Shown here: positions 24,632 to 32,508 of the stretch, one piece after another | How the letters are laid out: each line of letters opens with the position of its first letter | Position numbering within the stretch: position 1 is the stretch's first letter | From: Candidatus Villigracilis propinquus | GTDB taxonomy: Bacteria; Chloroflexota; Anaerolineae; Anaerolineales; Villigracilaceae | Reading direction: 5' to 3' | Assembly: GCA_016714565.1 (NCBI GenBank) | Contig: JADKDM010000014.1 | Coordinates: 62,001 to 126,000 of the forward strand | Length of the DNA: 64,000 bases | Made by a program: the position numbers and the translations under genes | Notes under the pieces: generated by a model | Told to the model about the DNA's origin: nothing | What the model saw: only the letters and a program-made list of their open reading frames with translations | Database searches by the model: none

Positions 24632-25500
24632 GCTTCTTACAGAAAAAACGCTGGCAAAGACGCCACCTCATGGAAGCCTTCATGAAATTTATCATGCGGG
24701 TTTCCCTGTTCATCGTGGCTGGTTCCCTCGGCTTGATCTTGTGGATCGTCGTCGTACGCGGACTGCCTGCGCTTTCGTGGGACATGGTCACAAAGATTCC
24801 CGAAGGCGGATACTACATGGGCAAAGGCGGCGGCATTCTCAACGCCATCATCGGCTCGGCGTATCTGGCAAGCGGCGGCACATTACTGGCAGTTCTCTTT
24901 AGCGTACCCATCGCGCTTTATCTCAAAACCTATTTGGGCGATTCCAAATGGGGACAGTATGTACGCCTCTCACTGGATGTGCTTTGGGGCATTCCGTCCA
25001 TTGTGTATGGTGCCTTCGGTTTTGCCTTGATGATCACCCTCGGAATGCGTGCCTCGTTATTGGCAGGCATCATCATTTTGGCATTCATTGAACTCCCCAT
25101 CATGACCCGCGCCATGGACGAAGTCATCCGCCGTATGCCCGTTGACCTTGAACATGCCGCGCTCGCGCTTGGTTCCACAAAATTCGAAGTAGCCATGCGC
25201 GTGGTCACACGCCAGATGCTTCCCGGCATTACCACTGCCATTCTGCTGGGCTTTGGCCGCGGTATTGGCGATGCGGCTTCGGTGCTTTTTACAGCAGGCT
25301 ACACCGACCGCATCCCCACCTCACTGATGCGCCCAACCGCATCCCTGCCCTTGGCCGTATTTTTTCAACTCGGTTCACCCTACCCCGAAGTGCAGCAGCG
25401 CGGATATGCCGCCGCGTTAATTCTCACGATCATCGTCCTTGCGGTCAGCCTCGGCTCGCGCTGGTTGTCTGCGAGATTAAACAGATACACAATCAAATAA
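24628..25500 (+). CDS. pstA: Phosphate ABC transporter permease PstA
   Basis: A 290-residue permease partner of PstC. The EAA loop PVDLEHAALALGSTKFEVAMRVVTRQMLPG is clear, and the helices and GFGRGIGDAASVLFTAGY segment match PstA. A gap of about 60 bp containing an imperfect inverted repeat (ACGTATCACGGAT/GCGTAATCCGT) separates it from pstB. Confidence 0.93.
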   Translation: MSFLQKKRWQRRHLMEAFMKFIMRVSLFIVAGSLGLILWIVVVRGLPALSWDMVTKIPEGGYYMGKGGGILNAIIGSAYLASGGTLLAVLFSVPIALYLKTYLGDSKWGQYVRLSLDVLWGIPSIVYGAFGFALMITLGMRASLLAGIIILAFIELPIMTRAMDEVIRRMPVDLEHAALALGSTKFEVAMRVVTRQMLPGITTAILLGFGRGIGDAASVLFTAGYTDRIPTSLMRPTASLPLAVFFQLGSPYPEVQQRGYAAALILTIIVLAVSLGSRWLSARLNRYTIK

Positions 25501-25562
25501 TTGAACTTCATTACGTATCACGGATGACGAATTTCGTAATGCGTAATCCGTAAGGATAAAAC

Positions 25563-26318
25563 ATGGAAACTCATATTCAAGTAAAAAATCTCAACGTCTA
25601 TTACGGCAGGCAACAAGCCTTGAAAAGTATCAACATTGAAATTCCCAGAAACCAGATCACCGTCATCATGGGTCCTTCGGGCTGCGGCAAGACTACTTTA
25701 CTAAAAACCTTTAATCGTTTCTTTGAATTGACCGAGGATACCAGTCTCACGGGGGAAGTGCTTGTGGATGGAAAGAACATCTATGACAAGGATGTGGACG
25801 TAACCGAAGTCCGCAAGGTGGTGGGGCTGCTGGCGCAGCGCCCCTCGCCATTGCCCATGTCCATTTATGATAATGTAGCGTATGGCTTGCACATTCACAA
25901 AATGAAGAATGACCGCGCAGAATATAAAGCCGCAGTACAGCATTACCTCGAAATTGCAGGCTTGTGGGAGGAGGTGCAAAGCAGGCTGCAAGACCCCGCC
26001 ACCAGCCTATCCATTGGACAACAGCAGCGCCTCTGCCTGGCCCGCGGGCTGGCCGTTGAACCGGAGATCATCCTGGGCGACGAACCCACCTCTGCGCTGG
26101 ATCCAATCTCCTCACAGAACATCGAAAGCCGTCTGCTTGATCTCAAAAAGCAATACACCACCGTCATCGTGACACATACTCTGCGACAGGCCAAACGCCT
26201 CGCGGATTATGTCATCTATATGTATCTCGGTGAAGTGATCGAAGCTGGCCCTGCCCACGAAGTATTTACCAACCCTCAGCACGAACGAACAAAGCAATAT
26301 CTGGAAGGGTTGTTCTAA
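25563..26318 (+). CDS. pstB: Phosphate ABC transporter ATPase PstB
   Basis: A 251-residue ATPase powering phosphate import. It has Walker A GPSGCGKT (37-44), the Q-loop, signature LSIGQQQRLCLARGL and Walker B IILGDEPTSALDP. The C-terminal TNPQHERTKQYLEG tail is typical of PstB. No phoU, phoB or phoR follows, unlike in most pst operons; the only regulator nearby is the Rrf2 protein upstream. Confidence 0.95.
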   Translation: METHIQVKNLNVYYGRQQALKSINIEIPRNQITVIMGPSGCGKTTLLKTFNRFFELTEDTSLTGEVLVDGKNIYDKDVDVTEVRKVVGLLAQRPSPLPMSIYDNVAYGLHIHKMKNDRAEYKAAVQHYLEIAGLWEEVQSRLQDPATSLSIGQQQRLCLARGLAVEPEIILGDEPTSALDPISSQNIESRLLDLKKQYTTVIVTHTLRQAKRLADYVIYMYLGEVIEAGPAHEVFTNPQHERTKQYLEGLF

Positions 26319-26692
26319 ATTAGAGGCCAGAAGGTCTACTTCTGGATTCTGAATTCGGGCAGGGATAACAGCTTTGGATTTAAACATTCTTTTGTTTATA
26401 TTAGTTGGCTTCGTTACCCAAATGATCGACGGTGCCCAGGAGGAAAAAGCCGCAGCCGGGGATAATGCAGAAGGGCGCAATCAGGTTCGAGATTAAGAAA
26501 GAGGCGGGTAATAGGGCGTAATATTTCTCCAGTCCCGCAACGACTGGAGTCATAGTGGCGGCTGATCCATGCAGCGGCGCAATCAAAATCTCGATGACCC
26601 ATTGGACAACGATCTGCTTGTTAGGTTTTCCTCTGTTTCAGCCATAATGCCCTTCATAACCATTATAATAATCAGACACTTTGGAAAAAATC
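26319..26692. other. Intergenic stretch after pstB
   Basis: Contains a 7-bp hairpin CCAGAAG-N5-CTTCTGG near 26328-26346 soon after pstB and, at 26664-26669, a TATAAT that fits as the -10 of the NfeD gene (23-nt leader). A - strand frame (26401-26586 and upstream) is described separately. Nothing else was recognised. Confidence 0.45.
26401..26586 (-). CDS. Possible small membrane protein or gene remnant
   Basis: A - strand frame of 61 codons from a TTG, open for about 15 codons further upstream but without ATG. It encodes a hydrophobic, protein-like sequence with two possible membrane segments (around ALLPASFLISNLIAPF and GCGFFLLGTV). The amino-acid composition is more natural than that of overlapping frames, but there is no ribosome site and no recognised family. 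It could be a decayed membrane protein fragment. Confidence 0.25.
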   Translation of the reverse strand: MIAPLHGSAATMTPVVAGLEKYYALLPASFLISNLIAPFCIIPGCGFFLLGTVDHLGNEAN

Positions 26693-27997
26693 ATGAAACT
26701 TACCCGTATTGTCATTCTATTTTTGATCGCGTTGGCATTCATTCAACCCGCATTTGCGCAAAGCGACGAACCGCTTGCCATTGTGATGACGGCGGACGGT
26801 GCGATCATGCCGCCGATGCTGGAGTATTTCAAACGCGGCATTGAAACCGCCGAGCAGCGCAACGCGGAAGTGCTCATCGTTCAGTTGAATACGCCCGGCG
26901 GAAATGTGGAGACGATGCTGGAGATCATTCAGGTGATCCGCGACAGCAAGGTTCCGGTGGTGGTATATGTTTCACCAAACGATGCGATCGCTGGCAGTGC
27001 GGGGGCGTTGATCACCATGGCGGGTCATGCTTCGGCAATGGCTCCCAGAACGGCGATCGGCGCGTCCAGCCCGATCGACTCGAGCGGCGCGGATGTTGAA
27101 ACCACGCTGGAGAAAAAAATAAAAGAGATCCTCAAAGCGCGGGTGCGCGCACTGGTGGATGGCCGCGGCACCAAAGCGGTAAAGCTCGCGGAAGCCATGA
27201 TCGACGATGCGAAAGCTGTTACAGCCAAAGAGGCGCTCGATGCAAGGCTGATCGATTTCATCTCCGATGACACAGAAGACCTGCTGCAATCATTGGACGG
27301 GTTCACCGTTCAAATGGAAGATAGCCGCCACACCTTCAACACGGAAAATATTCGCACAGAGAATCTGAATATCAGTTTTATTGAGCAGCTGCTGTTAATG
27401 CTTACTGATCCGAACATTGCCTTCCTTTTGCTGGCGATCGGTGTGCAGGCGGTGCTGATCGAGATCTCGTCACCGGGAGGATGGGTGGCGGGCTTCATCG
27501 GCGCGGTCTGCCTGACGCTGGCGGTGTACGGCATGGGCGTATTGTCAGTGAACTGGTTCGGCATCCTGTTCCTCGTCATCGCCTTCGTGTTATTCATTCT
27601 GGATATCAAAGCGCCCACGCATGGCGCGCTCACCACGGCGGGAGTGGCGTCTTTCATTGTTGGCGCGCTGGTGCTGTTCAATTCACCGGGTACGCCGCAA
27701 TTCCAGCGCGTGTCCGTTCCGCTTGTGATCGGCATGGGCATTTTCCTGGGTCTGCTGTTCTTCGCAGTTTTGCTGATCGCGTTGCGCGCGCAGCACAGGC
27801 CGATCCAGACGGGGAGTGAGTCGCTGCTTGGGAAAACAGGAACAGCCAAATCTTTCAGTGCAGAGGCGGGGCAGGTTCAGGTGGGCAGCGAATTGTGGAG
27901 CGCGGAAAAATCCGCCGAGTCCGAATCCATCGGTAAGGGCGATAAGATCGAAGTTGTCGAAATACGCGGATTGAGATTGATCGTTAAGAAAAAATAA
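26693..27997 (+). CDS. NfeD-family membrane-bound serine protease
   Basis: A 434-residue protein: signal peptide (1-22), a ClpP-like serine protease domain, several membrane helices (about 235-345) and a C-terminal OB-type NfeD domain (from about 365). The nucleophile lies in GSAGA (Ser102), and a Lys near 141-142 can complete a Ser-Lys dyad as in the stomatin-specific protease PH1510. These proteases cleave stomatin/slipin-like proteins; a slipin is encoded 17 kb away at 44800-45732. The ATG at 26693 is preferred because the signal peptide starts there. Confidence 0.88.
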   Translation: MKLTRIVILFLIALAFIQPAFAQSDEPLAIVMTADGAIMPPMLEYFKRGIETAEQRNAEVLIVQLNTPGGNVETMLEIIQVIRDSKVPVVVYVSPNDAIAGSAGALITMAGHASAMAPRTAIGASSPIDSSGADVETTLEKKIKEILKARVRALVDGRGTKAVKLAEAMIDDAKAVTAKEALDARLIDFISDDTEDLLQSLDGFTVQMEDSRHTFNTENIRTENLNISFIEQLLLMLTDPNIAFLLLAIGVQAVLIEISSPGGWVAGFIGAVCLTLAVYGMGVLSVNWFGILFLVIAFVLFILDIKAPTHGALTTAGVASFIVGALVLFNSPGTPQFQRVSVPLVIGMGIFLGLLFFAVLLIALRAQHRPIQTGSESLLGKTGTAKSFSAEAGQVQVGSELWSAEKSAESESIGKGDKIEVVEIRGLRLIVKKK

Positions 27998-28012
27998 CCT
28001 TTCGTCATTGCG

Positions 28013-28089
28013 AGGGCGACAGCCCGAAGCAATCTCCAACTTGATAGGGAGATTGCTTCGTCGGAAAGAGCATCCTCCTCGCAATGACG
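28013..28089. repeat. Interspersed palindromic repeat, GTCATTGCGAGG family, copy 4 (complete)
   Basis: The most complete copy: CGTCATTGCGAGG at the left, CGAAGCAATCTCC and GGAGATTGCTTCG in the middle, CCTCGCAATGACG at the right. It is imperfectly palindromic over its whole 77 bp and lies between the NfeD gene and lipA. Confidence 0.85.
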
Positions 28090-28105
28090 ATTCAAAGAGG
28101 ACCTT

Positions 28106-29056
28106 ATGCCTGCTACACCTACGAGAGACAGAGTCAAACCCGAAACAGAGTCACGCCCGCTGCGGCGGCCGGACTGGATCAAAGTCCGCGCGCCTGCGGG
28201 GGAGACCTTTGAAAAACTGCAAGTGCTGATGCGCTCGAAAGAGCTGCACACCGTGTGCGAAGAAGCCATGTGCCCGAACCTCGGCGAATGCTGGGGCAGC
28301 GGCACGGCAACATTCTTAATGCTCGGTGATGTTTGCACACGTACCTGCGCCTTCTGTGATATCAAACACGGCAAACCCGCGCTATTGGATTGGAACGAAG
28401 CCGAGCGCGTGGCACAGGCTGTGAAATCGATGGACTTGAAACACGCGGTCATCACATCCGTCAACCGCGATGAACGCCGTGATGGCGGCGCGCCGATCTT
28501 TGCGATGGTCATTCGCCGCATCCGCGAGTTATTGCATGGCTGCTCCATCGAAGTATTGATCCCCGATTTCAAAGGCAGCATCGAAGCCTTGAAGATCGTG
28601 ATGGATGCGCGCCCCGAGATTTTGAATCACAACGTGGAAACCGTTCCGCGTTTGTTCAAGACCGTGCAGCCGCAGGACAATTACGAATGGGCGGCAGCGA
28701 CCCTGTCCAATGCGAAGAAGCTCGACCCCGAAGTGTTGACCAAGAGCGGCATCATGCTCGGCCTCGGCGAAACCATGGACGAAGTAAAACAAGTGATGCG
28801 CGACCAACGCAGTTGGGGCGTGGACATCCTGACCATCGGCCAGTACTTGCAGCCGAGCAAGAAACACCTTGCCATGGAACGCTATTACACAATGGAAGAA
28901 TTCGCCGAGCTGAAAGCCTTCGGAATGGAGATCGGTTTCAAGTGGGTCGAGTCGAATCCACTGGTGAGGTCTTCGTATCACGCGGCGGAGCAGGTCCGCG
29001 CGCTGAGTGTGGTGCATCGCAAGTTATATGGCGAGACCCTGCCTGTAGTGAAATAA
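28106..29056 (+). CDS. lipA: Lipoyl synthase
   Basis: Radical-SAM enzyme inserting two sulfurs into protein-bound octanoyl groups to make lipoyl cofactors of 2-oxoacid dehydrogenases. The 316 residues contain the auxiliary cluster cysteines 51, 56 and 62 (CEEAMCPNLGEC), the radical-SAM CTRTCAFC motif (Cys77, 81, 84) and the C-terminal RSSYHA serine motif. The length is standard. No lipB is adjacent. A second, diverged copy of the last 16 codons is found at 30891-30943. Confidence 0.95.
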   Translation: MPATPTRDRVKPETESRPLRRPDWIKVRAPAGETFEKLQVLMRSKELHTVCEEAMCPNLGECWGSGTATFLMLGDVCTRTCAFCDIKHGKPALLDWNEAERVAQAVKSMDLKHAVITSVNRDERRDGGAPIFAMVIRRIRELLHGCSIEVLIPDFKGSIEALKIVMDARPEILNHNVETVPRLFKTVQPQDNYEWAAATLSNAKKLDPEVLTKSGIMLGLGETMDEVKQVMRDQRSWGVDILTIGQYLQPSKKHLAMERYYTMEEFAELKAFGMEIGFKWVESNPLVRSSYHAAEQVRALSVVHRKLYGETLPVVK

Positions 29057-29070
29057 AATTTAGTTGTATT

Positions 29071-29110
29071 AAAATCTCCCGCGAATAGATATCTTTGGGA
29101 GATTTTTTAT
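29071..29110 (+). terminator. Terminator of lipA
   Basis: Stem AAAATCTCCC (29071-29080) with GGGAGATTTT (29097-29106), 16-nt loop and T-run, 14 nt after the lipA stop. Confidence 0.75.
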
Positions 29111-29146
29111 TTATTGAATATTCTTTAGAGAAGAGATGGTTGCAGC

Positions 29147-29941
29147 ATGACAACAGATAAACTCACACCAGAATTTGAGACGTTTCAAGGAGAATTGAAA
29201 TCTTTTATCCTGCGAATGACTGCCAGTGTGCAGGATGCTGAGGATATTGTTCAAGAGACGTACATCAAGGCCCATGCAAAGCTGAACACCTTTCGAGGCG
29301 AATCATCCTTGAAAACATGGGTCTTTAGCATTGCGTCCAACCTTGCAAGGGATTTGTTGAGGGCAAAGAAAAGATGGCCTGAAAATGTGACGGATATTTG
29401 CAGGGAGGAAGTGTTGGGCAATCGTCAATTTTTTCAGGAGGCCATGCAGATCAGACAGACGTCGCCGCAGGGGAATTTCGAGATCAAGGAACATATCGCT
29501 TTTTGTTTTACCTGTGTTTCCAAATCGCTTCCGCTTGAAGAGCAGCTTGCCTTGCTTCTAAAAGAAGTGTATGGTTTCTCAGTGAAGGAAATTGCCAGCA
29601 TCCTCAACCAGACAGAGGCAATGGTGAAATATTATCTGCATACAAGCCGCAGCAGGATGATCGAGGTTTTCGACCAGCGCTGTTCTCTGATCAACAAGCA
29701 GGGGATCTGTCACCAATGCACGGAGTTGAACGGCATCTTTAATCCCAAACAAAAGGCGCAGGAGGAATTGGTCAAGATCGAGATGGCAAAAGATGCTGAA
29801 AACAAAACCAAAGAGGATTTGTTCGATTTGCGGATGAAGATTTTGCAGGAACTCGATCCTTTTGAATCTGGGGCGGCGGAATTGCAATTGCATCATTTGG
29901 AACATAACAGGCAGGTGATGGAAAAATATCTGGGGGAATAA
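29147..29941 (+). CDS. ECF-type RNA polymerase sigma factor with Cys-containing C-terminal extension
   Basis: A 264-residue sigma-70-like protein. Sigma region 2 (DAEDIVQETYIKAHAKLNTFRGESSLKTWVFSIASNLARDLLR) and region 4 (LLLKEVYGFSVKEIASILNQTEAMVKYYLHTSR) are clear. They are followed by an extension of about 85 residues with CSLINKQGICHQC, a possible zinc or redox site, and a helical tail. No anti-sigma gene is adjacent, so the extension may do the sensing. An SRPBCC gene and a 133-residue gene follow on the same strand and may be its targets. Confidence 0.85.
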   Translation: MTTDKLTPEFETFQGELKSFILRMTASVQDAEDIVQETYIKAHAKLNTFRGESSLKTWVFSIASNLARDLLRAKKRWPENVTDICREEVLGNRQFFQEAMQIRQTSPQGNFEIKEHIAFCFTCVSKSLPLEEQLALLLKEVYGFSVKEIASILNQTEAMVKYYLHTSRSRMIEVFDQRCSLINKQGICHQCTELNGIFNPKQKAQEELVKIEMAKDAENKTKEDLFDLRMKILQELDPFESGAAELQLHHLEHNRQVMEKYLGE

Positions 29942-29993
29942 AGCCTATCATTTTCAGTCTCCCGCTCGTCTAAATAAGAAAAGGAGTTTAGAA

Positions 29994-30458
29994 ATGAATC
30001 AGCAGACAAATCCAAAAGCAGTTACAGACAAGAGAATGTTCAGCCGGGAGACAACCGTCAGTGTGAATATTGAGGCGGACCCGTCCATTGTGTGGGCATT
30101 GCTGACTCACGCGTCCGATATCCCAAGATGGAATTCGACCGTGATTTCGGTGAAAGGCGAGATCAGAGAAGGCGGGACGATTGAACTCAAGTCCACTCTG
30201 GATGAAAAGCGGACTTTCAAATTGAAAGTGAAGGAATTTGTGCCCGGAAAACGGCTCGTTTGGGGAGACAATATGGGCAGCCGTGTTTATACCCTTGATA
30301 AAAATGGAGGAGGTGTTCTCGTTACGATGTCCGAAAAGATCGGAGGTCCGCTTTTCCCGTTGTTTGCGAACATGATCCCGTCATTTGATAAATCCTTTGA
30401 ACAATTCGCGGCGGACCTAAAGAAAGAAGCGGAGACCATTCAAGGTTCAAAAAAATGA
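29994..30458 (+). CDS. SRPBCC (START/Bet v1-like) domain protein
   Basis: A 154-residue polyketide-cyclase-like ligand-binding protein. The pattern VNIEADPSIVWALLTHASDIPRWNSTV, then GTIELKS and PGKRLVWGDNMGSRVYTL is typical of SRPBCC proteins, which hold hydrophobic ligands in a helix-grip cavity. AAGGAG lies before the ATG. It is 52 nt downstream of the ECF sigma gene and 18 nt upstream of the next gene, so the three probably form one unit. Confidence 0.8.
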   Translation: MNQQTNPKAVTDKRMFSRETTVSVNIEADPSIVWALLTHASDIPRWNSTVISVKGEIREGGTIELKSTLDEKRTFKLKVKEFVPGKRLVWGDNMGSRVYTLDKNGGGVLVTMSEKIGGPLFPLFANMIPSFDKSFEQFAADLKKEAETIQGSKK

Positions 30459-30476
30459 TATGAAGGAGAATTGAAA

Positions 30477-30878
30477 ATGGAAAAGAGAACGAAAGACAAC
30501 CCCTGGAAATTAAAGACACCTCCCCAAACATCGGAATATGAAATGTACGTGGATACAAAAGACGGGAAGGAAATTATCGTTTGCACGGTCGGTACAACCG
30601 TATTGCATTATGACTATCGCTGTCTCGCGGACTTGCATGCCATGTTAAAAAAGCATGGCGATTGGATGGAACTGGGAAGCAAGGACGAGAAACAGGAAAC
30701 TGTCGAAGGCACTGTGGAGCATTGGGCGCGTTCGTCGAAAAATCCCATCGGCGGCTGGTATGGACTCAAGAAGGGTTTCAAGGGGCGCTTTGCGATGTAT
30801 ATTCCACCATTGATGGAAGTGCTGGGGCTTGCAGAGGTGGAACATAACGCGCGCAATAATCGGATGAGAGTAAAATAG
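30477..30878 (+). CDS. Conserved-looking hypothetical protein of the ECF module
   Basis: A 133-residue soluble protein. The ATG at 30477 is used because AAGGAG ends 8 nt before it; a TTG 6 nt earlier would be too close. Features are a small N-terminal strand region (EYEMYVDTKDGKEIIVCTVGTTVLHYD), a Gly/Trp-containing centre (NPIGGWYGLKKGFKGRF) and a basic end. The family was not recognised. It is the last gene before the lipA-derived scar. Confidence 0.65.
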   Translation: MEKRTKDNPWKLKTPPQTSEYEMYVDTKDGKEIIVCTVGTTVLHYDYRCLADLHAMLKKHGDWMELGSKDEKQETVEGTVEHWARSSKNPIGGWYGLKKGFKGRFAMYIPPLMEVLGLAEVEHNARNNRMRVK

Positions 30879-30890
30879 CCGCTAAGAAAT

Positions 30891-30943
30891 CGTTGAGTGT
30901 GGTGCACCGCAAGTTGTATAGGGCTGAGGCAGTGGTGAAGTAA
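30891..30943 (+). pseudogene. Diverged second copy of the lipA 3' end
   Basis: Encodes LSVVHRKLYRAEAVVK and a TAA, against LSVVHRKLYGETLPVVK at the end of lipA (29001-29056). The first 31 nt match at 27 positions, and three of the four differences fall at third codon positions, so this is a remnant of another lipA gene, not a recent copy. It borders the ECF module on its right. Confidence 0.7.
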
Positions 30944-31793
30944 TCAACGAGCAGTAACCAGTGAATTCCTTCTGCTGTTTGGCGGGAGGGATTTTTGTTA
31001 TCTAACGTCAGTTCGGGTTAGTGGATGTTTTACCGCAGAGTCGCAGAGAACACAGAGAAAATCGTATTAAAACTCCGCGTACACTGCGGTTCAAAAGGTA
31101 TATCCCGAATTCAGGTTATCTAAAGACTGGGTAGATGGCTACATGTTACTTTGCAAAAGCGACTGTCTGCTTTTTCCCCAACTTATTTTTTGGCGGGATT
31201 GCAGGATTTTGGGATTTCCTGTATGCTTACGATAATGCAGTCCTTGAATTCGGATATTCTGAAGAGAACATGCATGTTATTCATGAAGGTTCACTGGAGA
31301 AAGATGACTATCACCTGTGTACATGAGAAAACGTTGGCATTGCACAAGAGTCTTAAGTCCACGCAGTACCCGCAGGGGACAGATCGCCTCACGCGTGAGG
31401 TCGAGTCAGTGGATAAATCCATTGACAGGTCGGTTTACGGATTGTGTGGGTTGACGGAAGACGAAAAATGAAAGCCTTCTCCCCCGTTCTTGAATTGATC
31501 TATGATATCGCCATGATCGTGCCTGGCTCGTATGGAGCCTACATCCTCTTTAGCGAATTCGTGGAGAGGGAACACATCTTTCCATCAACCAGATTCTTTC
31601 AATTCTCCGAAAACGCTGATATGCCTTCCCTGCTTTGGCAATTGCGATCATACTTTTCTTCCATCACCTCTTCATTGGGCTGGGCAGTTAAAAAATGACA
31701 ATTCCCGCACGAGGCGGATCATCTGAGTACGCGAGGGACAAGAGTCTCGCATGTACGCATAACCCGCTAAAACCCGAATAATGGAGAAGAACC
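30944..31793. other. Decayed accessory stretch
   Basis: About 850 bp without an intact gene. It includes an ACCGCAGAGTCGCAGAGAACACAGAG repeat-like segment (31032-31059), a pair of imperfect inverted repeats ending in TTCGGG/CCCGAA (31014-31028 and 31107-31121), the methylase remnant (31325-31471), a 14-bp palindrome CCTCACGCGTGAGG (31387-31400) and a frame at 31610-31695 that shifts into a membrane-helix-like sequence (YAFPALAIAIILFFHHL). These look like fragments of dead genes. Confidence 0.5.
31325..31471 (+). pseudogene. Remnant of an N6-adenine DNA methylase (type IIG/BREX-like) C-terminus
   Basis: The last 48 codons of a short frame read ALHKSLKSTQYPQGTDRLTR and then VESVDKSIDRSVYGLCGLTEDE. 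The D-x2-ID-x2-VY-x-LYGLTE-E pattern is the typical C-terminal end of Eco57I-like and BREX PglX-like methylase/specificity proteins. The upstream catalytic part (NPPY motif) is absent and Leu-Tyr-Gly has become Leu-Cys-Gly, so this is a decayed fragment of a former defence gene. Confidence 0.55.
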
Positions 31794-32303
31794 ATGTCAA
31801 ACAACCTGGAAACAGTCGCTACACTTTTTGACTACGCAATTCAACTTGAGAAAGCCGTTGAAACAATGTACAGGCAGTTGGGAAAACTATTTGCCCAGGA
31901 CCATGACGTTGTAAAATTTTGGAACCATTTCGCCGACGAGGAGCGTGGACACGCCTCCTATTTGGAGCGTATCAGGAAAGGGGTGGATATTAAACGTTTG
32001 TCTGAACCAGCCGACGATAAGATGATACAAGATGTGCACATGTGCCTAAACGCATCATCGCCAAAAAGATTGGACGACATCCAGAATTTTGAAGACGCTT
32101 ATCAATTGGCAGTCGAATTGGAGAATTCAGAGACCAATGCCATATTTGAATTTATGATCGAAAATTTCTCCGCCGATGAGTTGACAAAATCACAGAAATT
32201 CCTGAAAATTCAATTGAGCAATCATCTTGACGGATTAATAAAAGAATTACCGAGTCGATATGGCAGCAGCATCGCCCGACAAAATCTAACAGCAGTGAAG
32301 TAG
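31794..32303 (+). CDS. Ferritin-like diiron protein
   Basis: A 169-residue four-helix protein with a rubrerythrin-like pattern: Glu19 in the first helix, E-x2-H (Glu50, His53 in DEERGH) in the second, a third helix with ELENSETNAIFEF and a final helix with NHLDGL. These residues can hold a diiron site for peroxide reduction or iron handling. No rubredoxin-like zinc domain is present. GGAGAAG precedes the ATG. It stands alone between decayed DNA and a nested repeat. Confidence 0.8.
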   Translation: MSNNLETVATLFDYAIQLEKAVETMYRQLGKLFAQDHDVVKFWNHFADEERGHASYLERIRKGVDIKRLSEPADDKMIQDVHMCLNASSPKRLDDIQNFEDAYQLAVELENSETNAIFEFMIENFSADELTKSQKFLKIQLSNHLDGLIKELPSRYGSSIARQNLTAVK

Positions 32304-32322
32304 CATTAAGTTAGCGTTTTTT

Positions 32323-32480
32323 GGCTCTCCCGTTTTTAACGGGAAAACTATCGCCAACTAAAAAAATGCCGCGAATTTCGCTAATACGCGCAAATTTTCA
32401 AACCAATTGGCGAAAATTCGCGTAATTGGCGGCAAAGGATTTGTTGTTTGAGATTCAATCCCGCCAGAAACGGGAGAGCC
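32323..32480. repeat. Nested inverted-repeat element (MITE-like)
   Basis: Outer arms GGCTCTCCCGTTT (32323-32335) and AAACGGGAGAGCC (32468-32480) are exact complements. Inside are a small CCCGTT-TTT-AACGGG hairpin (32329-32343) and an imperfect dyad built of GCGAATT/CGCG words (about 32368-32435). About 158 bp long, non-coding, between the ferritin-like gene and the decarboxylase. Confidence 0.6.
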
Positions 32481-32508
32481 CGTTTTTTCAAATAAGGGTA
32501 TCTACCAT

